Shown piece by piece: positions 52,756 to 62,796 of a stretch of DNA of 64,000 nt. The notes beneath the pieces are model-generated. The model ran no database searches. It had not been told where the DNA came from and saw only the letters and a list, made by a program, of their open reading frames with translations. The DNA lies in contig CP099977.1 in the NCBI GenBank assembly GCA_024372495.1, forward strand, positions 4,092,001-4,156,000, in the 5' to 3' direction. Origin of the DNA: Pseudarthrobacter sp. Fe7 (lineage in GTDB: Bacteria; Actinomycetota; Actinomycetes; Actinomycetales; Micrococcaceae). Each line of letters opens with the position of its first letter. Position 1 is the first letter of the stretch. Both the position numbers and the translations under genes were made by a program.

Positions 52756-54051
52756 ATGGACAGCGGCGCCCTGGTCAATATCGCATTGGTTCTCGGTTTC
52801 GTGCTGCTCGGCGGGGTGTTCGCCGCGGCAGAGATGGCCCTGGTGTCGTTGCGCGAAGGCCAGGTCCGGCGCATCGAGAAGTCCGGCGATGTCGGAGCCC
52901 GGACTGCAGCCCTGGCCCGGAACCCCAACCGCTTTCTCTCCACCGTCCAAATCGGGGTGACCCTGTCCGGGTTCTTCTCGGCCGCGTACGGCGCCTCGGC
53001 GATCGCGCCCGACGTCGTCCCCTTCCTCGAAAGCCTCGGGCTCGGTGCTGCGGCCGGCCCCGTGTCCTTCATCGGCATGACCCTGCTGGTGGCCTATCTG
53101 TCCCTGGTCCTGGGCGAGCTCGCCCCCAAGAGGCTGGCGCTGCAACGGCCCGTCGCGTTCACCAAGGTGCTGGCCCCGTCGCTGGTCCGCCTCTCCCGGG
53201 TCATGCGGCCTGTCATCTGGCTCCTGTCAGTTTCCACCGACGCCGCGGTCCGGCTCTTCGGCGGTGACCCACGCGCCAAGCGGCCCGGCATCACCTCCGA
53301 GGAACTGTGGGACATGGTGGTCGAGAACGAGATGCTTGAAGAGAGCAGCCGGCACATCGTGGCCGATGTGTTCGGCGCCGGCGACCGGACGCTGCAGGAG
53401 GTGATGCGTCCCCGCACTGAGGTGACTTTCATCGACGGGGCCATGAGTATTGCCGATGCCCGCAGGATGGTCAGGGACGGCCCATTTTCGCGGTTCCCGG
53501 TGATCGGGAGGAGCCCGGACGATGTCCTGGGCTTCGTGCACATCCGCGACCTGATGCCTCGGGACGACGTGGAGGACCAGTCGCCGGTGCGGAACCTTGC
53601 CCGGGAGATTCTTCCGCTGCCCGGGACCAACCGGGTGCTGCCGTCGCTTTCCCGGATGCGGAAGGCGAACCAGCACATCGCGTTGGTAGTGGACGAATAT
53701 GGCGGCACCGACGGCGTGGTTACGCTCGAAGACCTCGTGGAGGAACTGGTGGGCGAGATCTACGACGAGTACGACACCGGCGCCGAGCATGAGGACCGCG
53801 TCACTGTTGGCGACGGATCAATCGATGTGGATGGCGGCCTGATCCTGCAGGAGTTCAAGGCGGCCTCCGGAATCGCACTTCCGGAGGGCCACTATGAGAC
53901 GGTGGCAGGGTTCATGATGGACCGCCTGGGCCGGCTGCCAACCGCCGGCGACAGGGTGCAGATCCCGGGATACGTGCTGACGGTCCTCAGCATGGACAGG
54001 CTGCGGATAGCCCGGATCCGGGTCACTCCGGTCCCGGGAACGGCAGGCTGA
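52756..54051 (+). CDS. CorC/HlyC family transporter (DUF21-CBS-CorC)
   Basis: This intact 431-residue protein has DUF21 membrane domain residues 1-190 (LVNIALVLGFVLLGGVFAAA, VLGELAPKRLALQRPVAFTK), a CBS pair at about 215-340 (VMRPRTEVTFIDGAMSIADA, HIALVVDEYGGTDGVVTLED) and the CorC/HlyC C-terminal domain (IDVDGGLILQEFKAASGIAL). This family exports Mg2+ or Co2+, or regulates Mg2+ homeostasis. The hemolysin label sometimes used is misleading. Single gene. Confidence 0.93.
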   Translation: MDSGALVNIALVLGFVLLGGVFAAAEMALVSLREGQVRRIEKSGDVGARTAALARNPNRFLSTVQIGVTLSGFFSAAYGASAIAPDVVPFLESLGLGAAAGPVSFIGMTLLVAYLSLVLGELAPKRLALQRPVAFTKVLAPSLVRLSRVMRPVIWLLSVSTDAAVRLFGGDPRAKRPGITSEELWDMVVENEMLEESSRHIVADVFGAGDRTLQEVMRPRTEVTFIDGAMSIADARRMVRDGPFSRFPVIGRSPDDVLGFVHIRDLMPRDDVEDQSPVRNLAREILPLPGTNRVLPSLSRMRKANQHIALVVDEYGGTDGVVTLEDLVEELVGEIYDEYDTGAEHEDRVTVGDGSIDVDGGLILQEFKAASGIALPEGHYETVAGFMMDRLGRLPTAGDRVQIPGYVLTVLSMDRLRIARIRVTPVPGTAG

Positions 54052-54229
54052 CTGGCACGTGGCTTCTACGCTGACACGGGGTGGGACCAATGGCCCTACG
54101 GTCAGCGGTGGGCGGCAGCCACAGTTAAGGGGCGGCTGGCCGTTGGGGCCAGGAGCGGCTGGGGGCTGTTTCCGCTGCACCAACGGGGCACAGGGCACGT
54201 GCTCCCTGACCCCGGCAGGACACATCGCT

Positions 54230-54683
54230 ATGAATATAAAACGCACCACCATCATCGGCGCAGCCCTGGCCCTTGGCGCGGCGGCCTTCGCAGCCCCCGC
54301 GCAGGCCGCAAGCAGCAACGGCGCGGACGTTACCAAATTCAATGAGTGCACCGTGTACGGCAGTTATCAGAACTGCCGCACAGGGATAGCCGTCAGCCAT
54401 CAGGTTTCAACGCCCAGCGGCATCCAGTCGACCTCGTCCTCCGGCAACTACACGGACACCTTGACCGCAACGAACGGCGGAACTGTTCTAAATACCATTC
54501 AGACCCAGACGCACACGCACACACTCATGCGGAACGGGCAGCTGATCGAGATCGGCCAGCATTATCGGGAGCAAACCACCTCCACGGGTCCGGACGGCAC
54601 CCGGCAGTGCTGGGAACGGGAGGACTCCCACCAGGTGCGGAGGCTCCGTCCAGTACGACCGCGAGGCGCACTACTGCCCGTAG
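54230..54683 (+). CDS. small secreted Cys-containing protein (frame broken near 54634)
   Basis: ATG 54230 starts a signal peptide (IIGAALALGAAAFAAPAQA, cut after AQA). The mature part has paired Cys (FNECTVYGSYQNCRTG), beta-strand-like Ser/Thr-rich segments and TQCW-type C-terminal Cys. An extra base near 54634 (CAGGTGC for CAGTGC) shifts the frame; the corrected tail is HQCGGSVQYDREAHYCP, adding two more Cys and ending 19 bases before the convergent hydrolase stop rather than overlapping it. About 150 residues. Function unknown. Confidence 0.7.
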
Positions 54684-54702
54684 CCAGCAGCAGCCGCCGC
54701 TC

Positions 54703-55447
54703 CTAGTCCTCCAGGCTCTGCTCCAGGAACGCGAGCGTGCGGGTCCACGAATCGGCGGCTGCGTCGGGGTTGTAGGTGTACTTGTTGGTGTCGTTGAAGA
54801 AGGCGTGGCCGGTGGCGGGGTACACCACGGCCTCGAAGTCCACCCCGGCTGCCCGCATCCGTGACTTCAGGCCCGGCAGCTCCTCCATGAGGGCTGTGTC
54901 CTGCTCCCCGTAAAAGGCCAGGACCGGGCAGTTGATGGCGCGCAGGCTCTGAGTCCCTGAACTCGGCATGCCCGTAGAAGGGAACGGCTGCCCGCAGCCG
55001 GGGCTCGGCAACGGCCAGGGAAAAGGTGTAGGTCCCGCCCAGGCAAAAGCCTACGGCGGCCACCCGGCCCGCCAGCCCGGGCACACCTTCCAAGTGGTCG
55101 AAACACACGTGAAGGGCGGCCGTGGCGTGCTTGGCGTACTCCGGGGAACGCATCGGCGCCATGTGCTTCCGCAGCCGCGGCTGGGCGTTGCTGCGCTGTT
55201 CGGGATCGAACGCCGCCTCCTGCAGCTCTCCTGCGAGGTCGGCCTTGCCGCCGGCTCCGGACAGGAGGTCCGGGGCAACCGCAAGGTAGCCTTCCGCCGC
55301 AAAGCGGTCTGCCACATCCCTGGTGTGGCCCACCAGCCCCCACACTTCGTGGACCACCACCAGACCGCCTTTGGGGGTCCCGGCTGGTTCACTGATGTAC
55401 GCATCCACCGATGTTGAGGCGTTGCCCAGAGTCATCATGTTTCCCAT
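54703..55447 (-). CDS. dienelactone hydrolase family protein (frame broken at 54945)
   Basis: The restored 247-residue alpha/beta hydrolase has the DLH nucleophile Cys in VAAVGFCLGGTYTF, Asp in LAFYGEQDTAL, and His in YPATGHAFFND, the DLH triad. At 54945-54946 the coding strand has GAGCCTGCGC; without the extra C the protein reads DSELRAINCPVLAFYGEQD. Substrates of such enzymes range from dienelactones to other esters; not decided here. Confidence 0.88.
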
Positions 55448-55480
55448 GGGGCCAGCATGGCACGCATCCCGGGGCGCTTC

Positions 55481-56855
55481 CTAGGGGTGCGGCTGCACCT
55501 TCTGCTGCCGCCAGAGCACGGAAATCCCGAGGGTCACGGCGCATAGCACCAGCATGGCCAGGACCATCCGCATCCAGCTGTCCTGGTGCACGCCACCGGA
55601 CGCGAAGACTCCGATCATCACGGTGGCGGTAATCGCGCCCACGTAACGGCAGGTCTGGTATATGCCGGCAGCGACTCCGCGGTCCTGCGGCCGGGTGGAG
55701 ACGAACATGCCCTGGTTGGTGGCGATACTCACGGTCCCGTACGGAATCCCCATCAGCGCGGTCAGGACCACCACGAAAGGTATGGCCAGTGTGCCGGTCA
55801 GCAGCCACATGAGGGCCGCCACCAGAGTCAAAAGGACGACGCCGGCAAGGAGCACCCGGCGGACACCGAACCTTCCCATCGCGGAGACTGCCCACGGTGT
55901 GGCTACCACGGACATGCCGGCCAGGGGCAGCATCAGCAGGCCCACCACGCCGGGATCGTAACCGCCGGCTTCCTGCAGCAGCTGTGGGAGGCCGAAGAAG
56001 ACAAAGTAGTAGACGCTGCTGAACACGGCAAAGGCCAGGTACACCAGCATCAGCGGCCTGTTCCGGCCCAGCAGCCGCAGGTCCAGGAACGGTTTGGCGA
56101 ACCGGAGCTCCCGCCACGCGAACAGCGCTGCGATGACCATCCCACCGGCCAGCATCAGCCAGCGGTAGTCCGGCGCCACGTTCAGCGCCGCCATCATCAC
56201 CAGCAGGAGGGCGCCGATGAACCCGGCAATGCCGGGCAGGTCGGAGTCCCGCACCAGCTCAGCCACGCTGCCGCGCTCCCGGACCGGGTCCGGCGGCGCG
56301 GCTTTCCGCACGATCAGCAGCGCCGCCAGTGCCAGCGGAACGTTGATCAGGAACAGCGACTCCCAGCCGACGAAGCCCACCAGCAGTCCGCCGACGACGG
56401 GACCCACCGCAGGCTGCGGAGGTGTTGGCCATCTGCAGCCGGCCCAGGGGACGTGCCGGATCCACCTTTGCCTGGTGCGCGAGTGCGCCCACCATCACCA
56501 CCGCGCTGGGATAAGCAGTGGCTGTGCCGAGCGCCATGACAGCCCGTGCGACGCAGAGCAGCGCAAAGTTCGGGGCCAGCGGGGCCAGGGCGCAGGTGAT
56601 GGCCACCAGCCCCATGCCCAGCAGGAACATCCGCCGCGGGCCGAACCGGTCGGCCAGCCTGCCCATGACCGGCTGGCCGGCTGCCGAGGCCAGGTAGAAG
56701 GACGTGACCACCCAGGTGACAGCCGCGACGTCGAGCCCGAAGTCGGCGCGCAGCACCACCAAGGCAACGGCGATCATGGAGGAGTTCAGCGGGTTCAGCG
56801 CCGTGCCCAGGCTGAGGCCTGCGACGGCCAAGGCAGTCCGGGGGTTGTTGCTCAC
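55481..56855 (-). CDS. MFS transporter, DHA2-like (frame broken at 56412)
   Basis: This protein of about 457 residues starts ALAVAGLSLGTALNPLNSSM (TM1 with the DHA2-type start) and has GQPVMGRLADRFGPRRMFLL (motif A) and GPVVGGLLVGFVGWESLFLI (motif C). The break at 56412-56413 is coding GCAGCCTGCGG; without one C the protein reads NTSAAAVGPVVGGLL. Probably a drug or metabolite exporter. On its 5' side, the beta-lactamase-like gene ends 67 bases away. Confidence 0.87.
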
Positions 56856-56922
56856 GGTAACAGTTTGGCCTAAAGGGGCCGCTGGGGACGACTCGGCGGC
56901 TGCCTGCGTGGTGTGGCGTGCG

Positions 56923-57860
56923 CTACCGGGCAGTGAGTCCCACCGGGAACAGCGCGTCCTCGACGGCCCGGGTGAGGTCCCGGATCACCTCGGCCTGCCC
57001 GTCATCCGGCACGCCCCCGGGGTTCTCCGTGTAAATCACCAGGGCGAACGTCGACCCGCGGTAGCTCAGGAGCGCGGCGTCGTGCAGGCTCGCCGGAGAC
57101 TTCCCCGTACTTGTGGTGCACGTCTACGCCGGCCCGCGAACCCGCAGGAATGAGGTCCTCGTTGTTGGTGTCCTGCATGTAGCTCAGCAGGCTGCGCGGT
57201 GTTGGCCTTGTTCAGGAGCTCCCCCGCGTACAACTTCTTCAGGATCAGGGCCATGTCCGCCGCGGTCAGGAGGTTTTGTTCGGGATCGTAGGTGACCCCG
57301 ATGGAGTTCGCGTAGGCGATCAGCTGCGGGTAGCCTACCGCGCCCATCAGCAGCAGCCAGGAATCGTTGTTGCTGTCGTTGACCATGGCCTTGAGCTGGA
57401 AGGCCGCGTCATAGTCGCCCATGGGATCGTCCAGGCCCGCCTGCCCGTTTTCCACCAGGTGGTAGTACGCGGCCGCGGTCAGGATCTTTGCCGTGCTGGC
57501 GGCAGTGAACGTGTTTTGGTCGCCGAACGTCCGCTCGGCGCCGCCGGACACGTCCGCGAGCGCCAGCCCGATCCGGTATTCGTTCGCCTCACCCAGGATG
57601 GTGTCCACGCTGTCCTGCAACGACCGCGGGGCTGCCGCCACCGGTGCCACCGGCACGGCGGGCTGGGCAGGAACCACCGAACCCGACGGCGGCTCGGACC
57701 GGACCACGGCCAGGGTGATGGTGCCGACAATGACCAGCACCACGGCGAGGGCCAGGATCAGCAGCTTCCTGTTGCCCCGCATCTTGCTGGAGGAGGGCTT
57801 GACCGGTGCCGGTTGCGGTGCGTCGCGGCTTGGTTTGGGCACCACGGGGTGCTCGGACAT
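56923..57860 (-). CDS. membrane-anchored class A beta-lactamase-like serine hydrolase (two frame breaks)
   Basis: The restored 311-residue protein has an N-terminal membrane anchor (LLILALAVVLVIVGTITLAV) and then a class A beta-lactamase fold. The SxxK motif is in TAASTAKILTAAAYYH, an SDN-like motif in VNDSNNDSWLLLMG, and KYG in place of KTG (VHHKYGEVSGELHD). Breaks: extra C at 57190 (CAGCCTGCTG; NTAQLLSYMQDTNNEDLIP restored) and at 57087 (GAGCCTGCAC; SGELHDAALLSYRGSTFALV restored). Many actinobacteria have such proteins of unknown substrate; resistance to beta-lactams should not be assumed. The missing Glu166-type motif is not verified. Confidence 0.8.
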
Positions 57861-57899
57861 ACAAGGGCTCCTGTCCAGCCTCGGCAATCACAAAACAAC

Positions 57900-57926
57900 G
57901 TCAGCGCGGCGTTGTGCCGCGCTGAC
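57900..57926 (-). terminator. intrinsic terminator of the GNAT gene
   Basis: Perfect 11-bp stem GTCAGCGCGGC/GCCGCGCTGAC with a 5-base loop; on the minus strand it is followed by GTTGTTTTGTG, a U-rich tail. 67 bases beyond the GNAT stop. Confidence 0.8.
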
Positions 57927-57992
57927 AGATGCTGATTAAATCACCGCAGGTTGGGAGCTTCCTGAAGGCTTGCCGGGGGTTCCTCGGGGGTT

Positions 57993-58346
57993 CTAGCCGC
58001 GGGTGCGAGCGGCGATGGCGGTCTCCAGGAATTCCAGGTGGGCCGGCGCAACAGCCACCACGCTGCCCAGGTATTCCGGGTGCTTGGCCACGAACTTCTT
58101 GATGAACGGGCACACCGGGACGATGCCAACGCCGGCCTCCACGGTGCCGTCCAGGGCAGCCGTAGCCAGCCGGCCGGCCAGGCCCTGCCCGCCGTATTCC
58201 TCGTTGATTACGGTGTGATAGAAAATCCGCTGCGGCGACTCCCCGCCGTCGTACTCCTTGTACGCCGCCTTGCCGATCACGTTGCCGGCATCAAGAATCT
58301 CGAAGCGTTCTCGCCCAGGGTTGTGGCGGACGGTGATGTCGCTCAA
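57993..58346 (-). CDS. GNAT-like N-acetyltransferase (YidJ/DUF4128-type)
   Basis: This 117-residue protein has ITVRHNPGRERFEILDAGNV, HTVINEEYGGQGLAGRLATA (acetyl-CoA loop QGLAGRL) and VPVCPFIKKFVAKHPEYLG, typical of short GNAT (YjdJ-like) proteins. AAGGAG stands 5 bases before the TTG at 58346, which is therefore the start, rather than the ATG 13 codons upstream. Substrate unknown. Confidence 0.88.
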   Translation of the reverse strand: MSDITVRHNPGRERFEILDAGNVIGKAAYKEYDGGESPQRIFYHTVINEEYGGQGLAGRLATAALDGTVEAGVGIVPVCPFIKKFVAKHPEYLGSVVAVAPAHLEFLETAIAARTRG

Positions 58347-58459
58347 GGGAACTCCTTCAGTTGCGGGGTGGTGCTGACCGTGCAAAGCCTAACCCGGCCC
58401 GGGCAGCACTTATTTCCGCAAGCAAGAGGTAGTTGGCAACATCCCCGTCCGCCTCCGCG

Positions 58460-59671
58460 TCAGCTGAGGTAGCCGTTCGGGTTCAGGACGTACTTGGTGG
58501 CTGCGCCGGCGTCGAACTCCGCGTAGCCCTTCGGTGCCTCCTCCAGCGGAATCGCCTTGGCGTTGACGTTCTTAGCGATGCTGACCCTGTCATTCAGGAT
58601 GGCCATCATCAACTGCCGGTTGTACTTCATCACCGGGCACTGGCCGGTGGTGAAGCTCAGCGACTTGGCCCAGCCGGTGCCGAGGCTCAGCGACAGCGCG
58701 CCCTTCTTGGCGGCCTCGTCAATACCACCCGGGTCACCCGTGACATATAGGCCGGGGATGCCCAGGGCCCCGCCGGCTGCCGTGAGCTCCATAAGGGAGT
58801 TCAGGACCGTCGCGGGCGCCTCCTTGGCGTCGTGCCCGTGGCCCTTTGCCTCGAACCCTACGGCGTCGACGCCGCAGTCCACCTCGGGGACGCCGAGGAT
58901 CTGTTCTATCTGGTCCTTCGGGTCGCCCTTGGACAAGTCCACGGTTTCGCAGCCAAAGCTGCGCGCCTGCGCCAACCGGCCCTCATTCATGTCGCCCACA
59001 ATCACGACGGCGGCCCCCAACAGATGCGCACTGGTCGCCGCTGCGAGGCCCACCGGACCGGCGCCGGCCACGTAGACGGTGGAGCCAACGCCAACACCGG
59101 CCGAAACCGCACCATGGAAGCCGGTGGGGAAGATGTCCGAGAGCATGGCCAGGTCCAGGATCTTCTCCATCGCCTTGTCCTTGTCCGGGAACTTCAGCAG
59201 GTTCCAGTCCGCGTACGGCACCAGCACATAGTTGGCCTGCCCGCCTACCCAGCCGCCCATGTCCACGTACCCGTAGGCGCTGCCCGGCCGGTCCGGATTG
59301 ACGTTCAGGCAGATGCCGGTTTTGCGCTCCTTGCAGTTCCGGCAGCGGCCGCAGGCGATGTTGAAGGGGACTGAGCAGAGGTCGCCCACCTTGATGAACT
59401 CGACGTCCCGGCCCACCTCCACCACTTCGCCCGTAATTTCGTGGCCCAGCACCAGGTTGGGCGGAGCCGTGGTGCGGCCGCGGACCATGTGCTGGTCCGA
59501 GCCGCAGATGTTGGTGGCCACTGTCTTGAGGATCACCCCATGGTTGACCGGGCGCCCTACGTTGGCGGGGTTGACTCCTGGCCCGTCCTTCAGCTCAAAC
59601 GTTGGATAATCAATGTCAATTACTTCCACCTTGCCGGCTTCTTTGTAGGCAACGGCTTTGTTCCCTGTCAT
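58460..59671 (-). CDS. fdhA: glutathione-independent formaldehyde dehydrogenase (zinc alcohol dehydrogenase family)
   Basis: This intact 403-residue protein has the catalytic zinc site ATNICGSDQHMVRGR and LGHEITGEVVEVG, the structural zinc cysteines CGRCRNCKERKTGIC, and the NAD fold VYVAGAGPVGLAAATSAHL. It is similar to Pseudomonas putida FdhA, which oxidises formaldehyde without glutathione and also acts on alcohols and aldehydes. AGGAGC precedes ATG 59671. Single gene, divergent from the aldo/keto reductase. Confidence 0.92.
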   Translation of the reverse strand: MTGNKAVAYKEAGKVEVIDIDYPTFELKDGPGVNPANVGRPVNHGVILKTVATNICGSDQHMVRGRTTAPPNLVLGHEITGEVVEVGRDVEFIKVGDLCSVPFNIACGRCRNCKERKTGICLNVNPDRPGSAYGYVDMGGWVGGQANYVLVPYADWNLLKFPDKDKAMEKILDLAMLSDIFPTGFHGAVSAGVGVGSTVYVAGAGPVGLAAATSAHLLGAAVVIVGDMNEGRLAQARSFGCETVDLSKGDPKDQIEQILGVPEVDCGVDAVGFEAKGHGHDAKEAPATVLNSLMELTAAGGALGIPGLYVTGDPGGIDEAAKKGALSLSLGTGWAKSLSFTTGQCPVMKYNRQLMMAILNDRVSIAKNVNAKAIPLEEAPKGYAEFDAGAATKYVLNPNGYLS

Positions 59672-59974
59672 CTATCGCTCCTGTAGTCAGGCGTCCGGTG
59701 GGACGGCCGTGATCTGGGTAGGTGAGACATCCCGCGTAGGGAACTGCCCTGGCCGATTGGTGCGTCCTGAAGCTTGTGGTGGTCAGGTACCGGTTCCCGG
59801 ATGGGGATTCGCCCAGTCTAGGCATGGCCCCCTGAGCGGTCTAGGGTTTAGGAGCCCCTTGTTTACGGGAGCATTCCCAGGGGAAGCACTTATAGTGGCG
59901 TACGCTGCATCCACCGGCCCCGCGCACGCAGGATGGCCGGTTCCCACGCAAGTTCTACCGTTGAGGAGAACAGC
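59672..59974. other. divergent intergenic region fdhA / aldo-keto reductase
   Basis: 303 bases without a gene. A TATAGT -10-like hexamer stands at 59891-59896, about 80 bases before the aldo/keto reductase start. No clear -35, operator or repeat recognised. Confidence 0.5.
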
Positions 59975-60951
59975 ATGAAAACGCGCACTATTGGACAACT
60001 GACAGTCTCCGCCCTTGGCCTTGGCTGCATGGGCATGAGCGAGTTCTACGGTGACGGCGATGAGCAGGAGTCGATTGCCACCATCCACGAATTCCTGGAC
60101 GCCGGCGGGTCGCTGCTGGACACGGCGGACATGTACGGGCCCTTCACGAATGAAAAGCTGGTGGGCCGTTCTATCGCCGGCCGCCGCCAGGATGTTGTGC
60201 TGGCCACCAAGTTCGGCAACGAACGCCGGGAGGACGGTTCCTGGGTGGGCATCAACGGCCGGCCCGACTACGTCCGGTCCGCCTGCGACGCCAGCCTTCA
60301 AAGGCTGGGTGTGGACCACATCGACCTCTACTACCAGCACCGGGTGGACAAGACGGTGCCCATCGAGGACACGGTGGGGGCCATGGCGGAACTGGTCCAG
60401 GCGGGGAAGGTCCGCCACCTTGGCCTGTCCGAAGCGTCGGCGGAGACCATCCGGCGGGCCCACGCCGTGCACCCCATCACCGCACTGCAGACCGAGTATT
60501 CACTGTGGGAGCGGGAGCCCGAGACCAAGGTGTTTCCCGTGCTCGCGGAGCCTGGGCATCGGTTTCGTGCCGTACAGCCCCCTGGGCCGGGGCTTCCTCA
60601 CGGGCCAGATCCGCAGCGTGGACGATTTCGCCGAGGACGACTTCCGCCGGCACTCCCCGCGCTTCCAGGGCGAAAACTTCACCCGGAACCTGGAGGCTCG
60701 TGGACCGGGTCAAGGAGCCTGGCGGACCGGAAACGGTGCACCCCGGCCAGCCTGGCGCTCGCATGGCTCCTGGCACAGGGTGAGCATATTGTCCCGATCC
60801 CGGGCACCAAGAAGCGCGAACGGCTGCGCGAGAACCTGGGCGCCGTGGACGTGGAGTTGACCCAGGACGAGCTTCAGCTGCTGGACGAGCGGCACCGGCT
60901 GGGTCCACTGCGGGCGCCCGCTACCCCAACATGTCCACCATCGACACGTAG
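59975..60951 (+). CDS. aldo/keto reductase, AKR13-like (four frame breaks)
   Basis: This protein of about 324 residues has SALGLGCMGMSEFYGDGDEQ, the catalytic Asp/Tyr in LLDTADMYGPFTNEKLVGR, Lys in VVLATKFGNERRE, His in LYYQHRVDKT. GAGGAG precedes ATG 59975. Breaks: extra C at 60551 (GAGCCTGG; VLAELGIGFVPYSPLGRGFL restored), extra G at 60695 (GAGGCTCG), extra C at 60718 (GAGCCTGG; NLELVDRVKELADRKR restored) and a missing G near 60889 (end STAGARYPNMSTIDT restored). Reduces aldehydes or ketones with NADPH; physiological substrate unknown. Confidence 0.85.
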
Positions 60952-61044
60952 CCTGTTGGGCCGGCAGGGGCGGGGCTGGCGTAGGGTGGATCCTACGGCT
61001 GAAGCAAGCGGCTGCGGTTTTCTTCTGTGCGGAGCCCCCGTTTT

Positions 61045-62759
61045 ATGGCCGACGAACCCGCCCTCCGGGCCCTCGCTGCTTCATCCTTCAACCTGCCTGG
61101 CCTACGGGACGGCCAATTGGGCGGCATGGCCGCCCTCGCGGACCGCCGCGACATCCTGGCCGTCATGCCCACCGGCTACGGCAAATCAGCGATCTACCAG
61201 GTGGCGGCCCAGTACCTGCGCAGCGCAACGGGACGTCCCGCCGTCGTGGTTTCACCGCTGATTGCCCTGCAGGAGGACCAGTTGGAGGGCCTTTCCCAGG
61301 TCCTCGGACCGGACGCCGCGGTAGCCATCAACTCCTCGCACAGCGAGGCTGAGCTCGAGGCCTCCTGGCGGGCCGCCGAGGACGGAACGGCCGGGTTCCT
61401 GTTCCTCGCCCCGGAACAACTGGCCAAGCAATCAACCGTGAACCGCATCAAAGCCCTGGACATCTCGCTGTTTGTAGTGGATGAGGCACACTGCGTCTCT
61501 TCCTGGGGGCACGACTTCCGCCCGGACTACCTCGCCCTCGGCAATGTCCGGGAGCAACTGGGAAACCCGCCCGTGGCCGCCTTGACCGCCACCGCATCCC
61601 CGCCCGTGCAGGACGAAATCGTGGAACGGCTGGGGATGAAGGACCCCTTGGTCCTGGTCCATGGCTTCGACCGGCCCAACATCACCCTGGACGTGGTCCG
61701 GCACCATGAAGACAAGGGCAAGCGCAAAGCAGTACTTGAGCAGGTAGCTGGCCTGGCAGGCAAGGGGCAGGGCCTCCTCTACGCCGCCACCCGGAAGGAC
61801 ACGGAGAAATATGCCGCCAGGCTGGCAAAAGGGGGCTGCGCGCCGAGGCGTACCACGCTGGTCGATCCGCCGGGGACCGGGAGCACATCCACGAGCTGTT
61901 TCTGAACGACCAACTGGACGTAGTGGTGGCCACCACCGCGTTTGGCATGGGCATCGACAAGCCCAACGTCCGCTTCGTGGTCCACGCCGACATCCCCGAG
62001 TCGCTGGACTCCTACTACCAGGAGATTGGACGGGCAGGACGCGACGGTGAACCTGCCTCCGCCGTGCTGCATTACCGCTCCGAGGACCTGGGCCTGCGGA
62101 AATTCTTCGGTACCCACACCCCTGATCCCGATTCGCTCCTGGCGGTCTTGAAGATCCTCAAGGCGGCCAGGGCCCCCGCGCCCAAGTCGTCCCTGGCAGA
62201 GCTGACCGGGTTCCCTGCCAGGCGCATCACGGGGCTGGTGAACCAGCTCGAGGAGATTGGCGCGGTCAGCACGGGCAAACGGGGAATCCGGCTGGCCTCC
62301 AAAGCCAAGCTGCCCACATTGGTGGCTGACGCCGTCGAACGCGCCGAGGCACGGCAGCGGGTGGACCATTCACGGCTCACCATGATGCGCGCCTACGCCG
62401 AGACGGACGGCTGCCGCCGCCAGTTCCTGCTGGGCTACTTTGGCGAGGACCTGCCGGAGCACTGCGGAAACTGCGACGGGTGCACTGCCGGCGCCGGTTT
62501 GCAGCAGGACGGAGCTAGACGGGGCAGGGAGCAGCCCGGGAAAGCACGCCGGGGCGAGAAGACGTCCGACGGCGGGACGCCGGCTCCCGCCGCCGACGAG
62601 CCATTCCCGCTGCAGTCCGCGGTGGTCCACAAGGAGTGGGGGCCGGGCCTGGTCATGCGGCACGAGGACGACGTCATCACGGTGCTCTTCGAACAGGAAG
62701 GGTACAAAACGCTGTCCCGGGCCGCCGTCGTGGAGCACCAACTCCTCAAGCCCGCTTAG
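61045..62759 (+). CDS. recQ: RecQ family ATP-dependent DNA helicase (frame broken near 61831)
   Basis: The restored 571-residue protein has Walker A VMPTGYGKSAIYQ, DEAH-box VDEAHCVSSWGHDFRPDYLA, motif VI QEIGRAGRDGEP and the zinc-binding cysteines CRRQFLLGYFGE...HCGNCDGC. It has an extra C-terminal domain but no HRDC. One base is missing in a G-run at 61831-61835; restoring it joins AARLAK to GLRAEAYHAGRSAGDREHIH. Unwinds DNA 3'-5' in repair. ATG 61045 is preferred; GTG 61027 is possible. Confidence 0.9.
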
Positions 62760-62796
62760 GTAGGCTGGGTGGACTCTCCGACGAAAGGGCCGCCGC

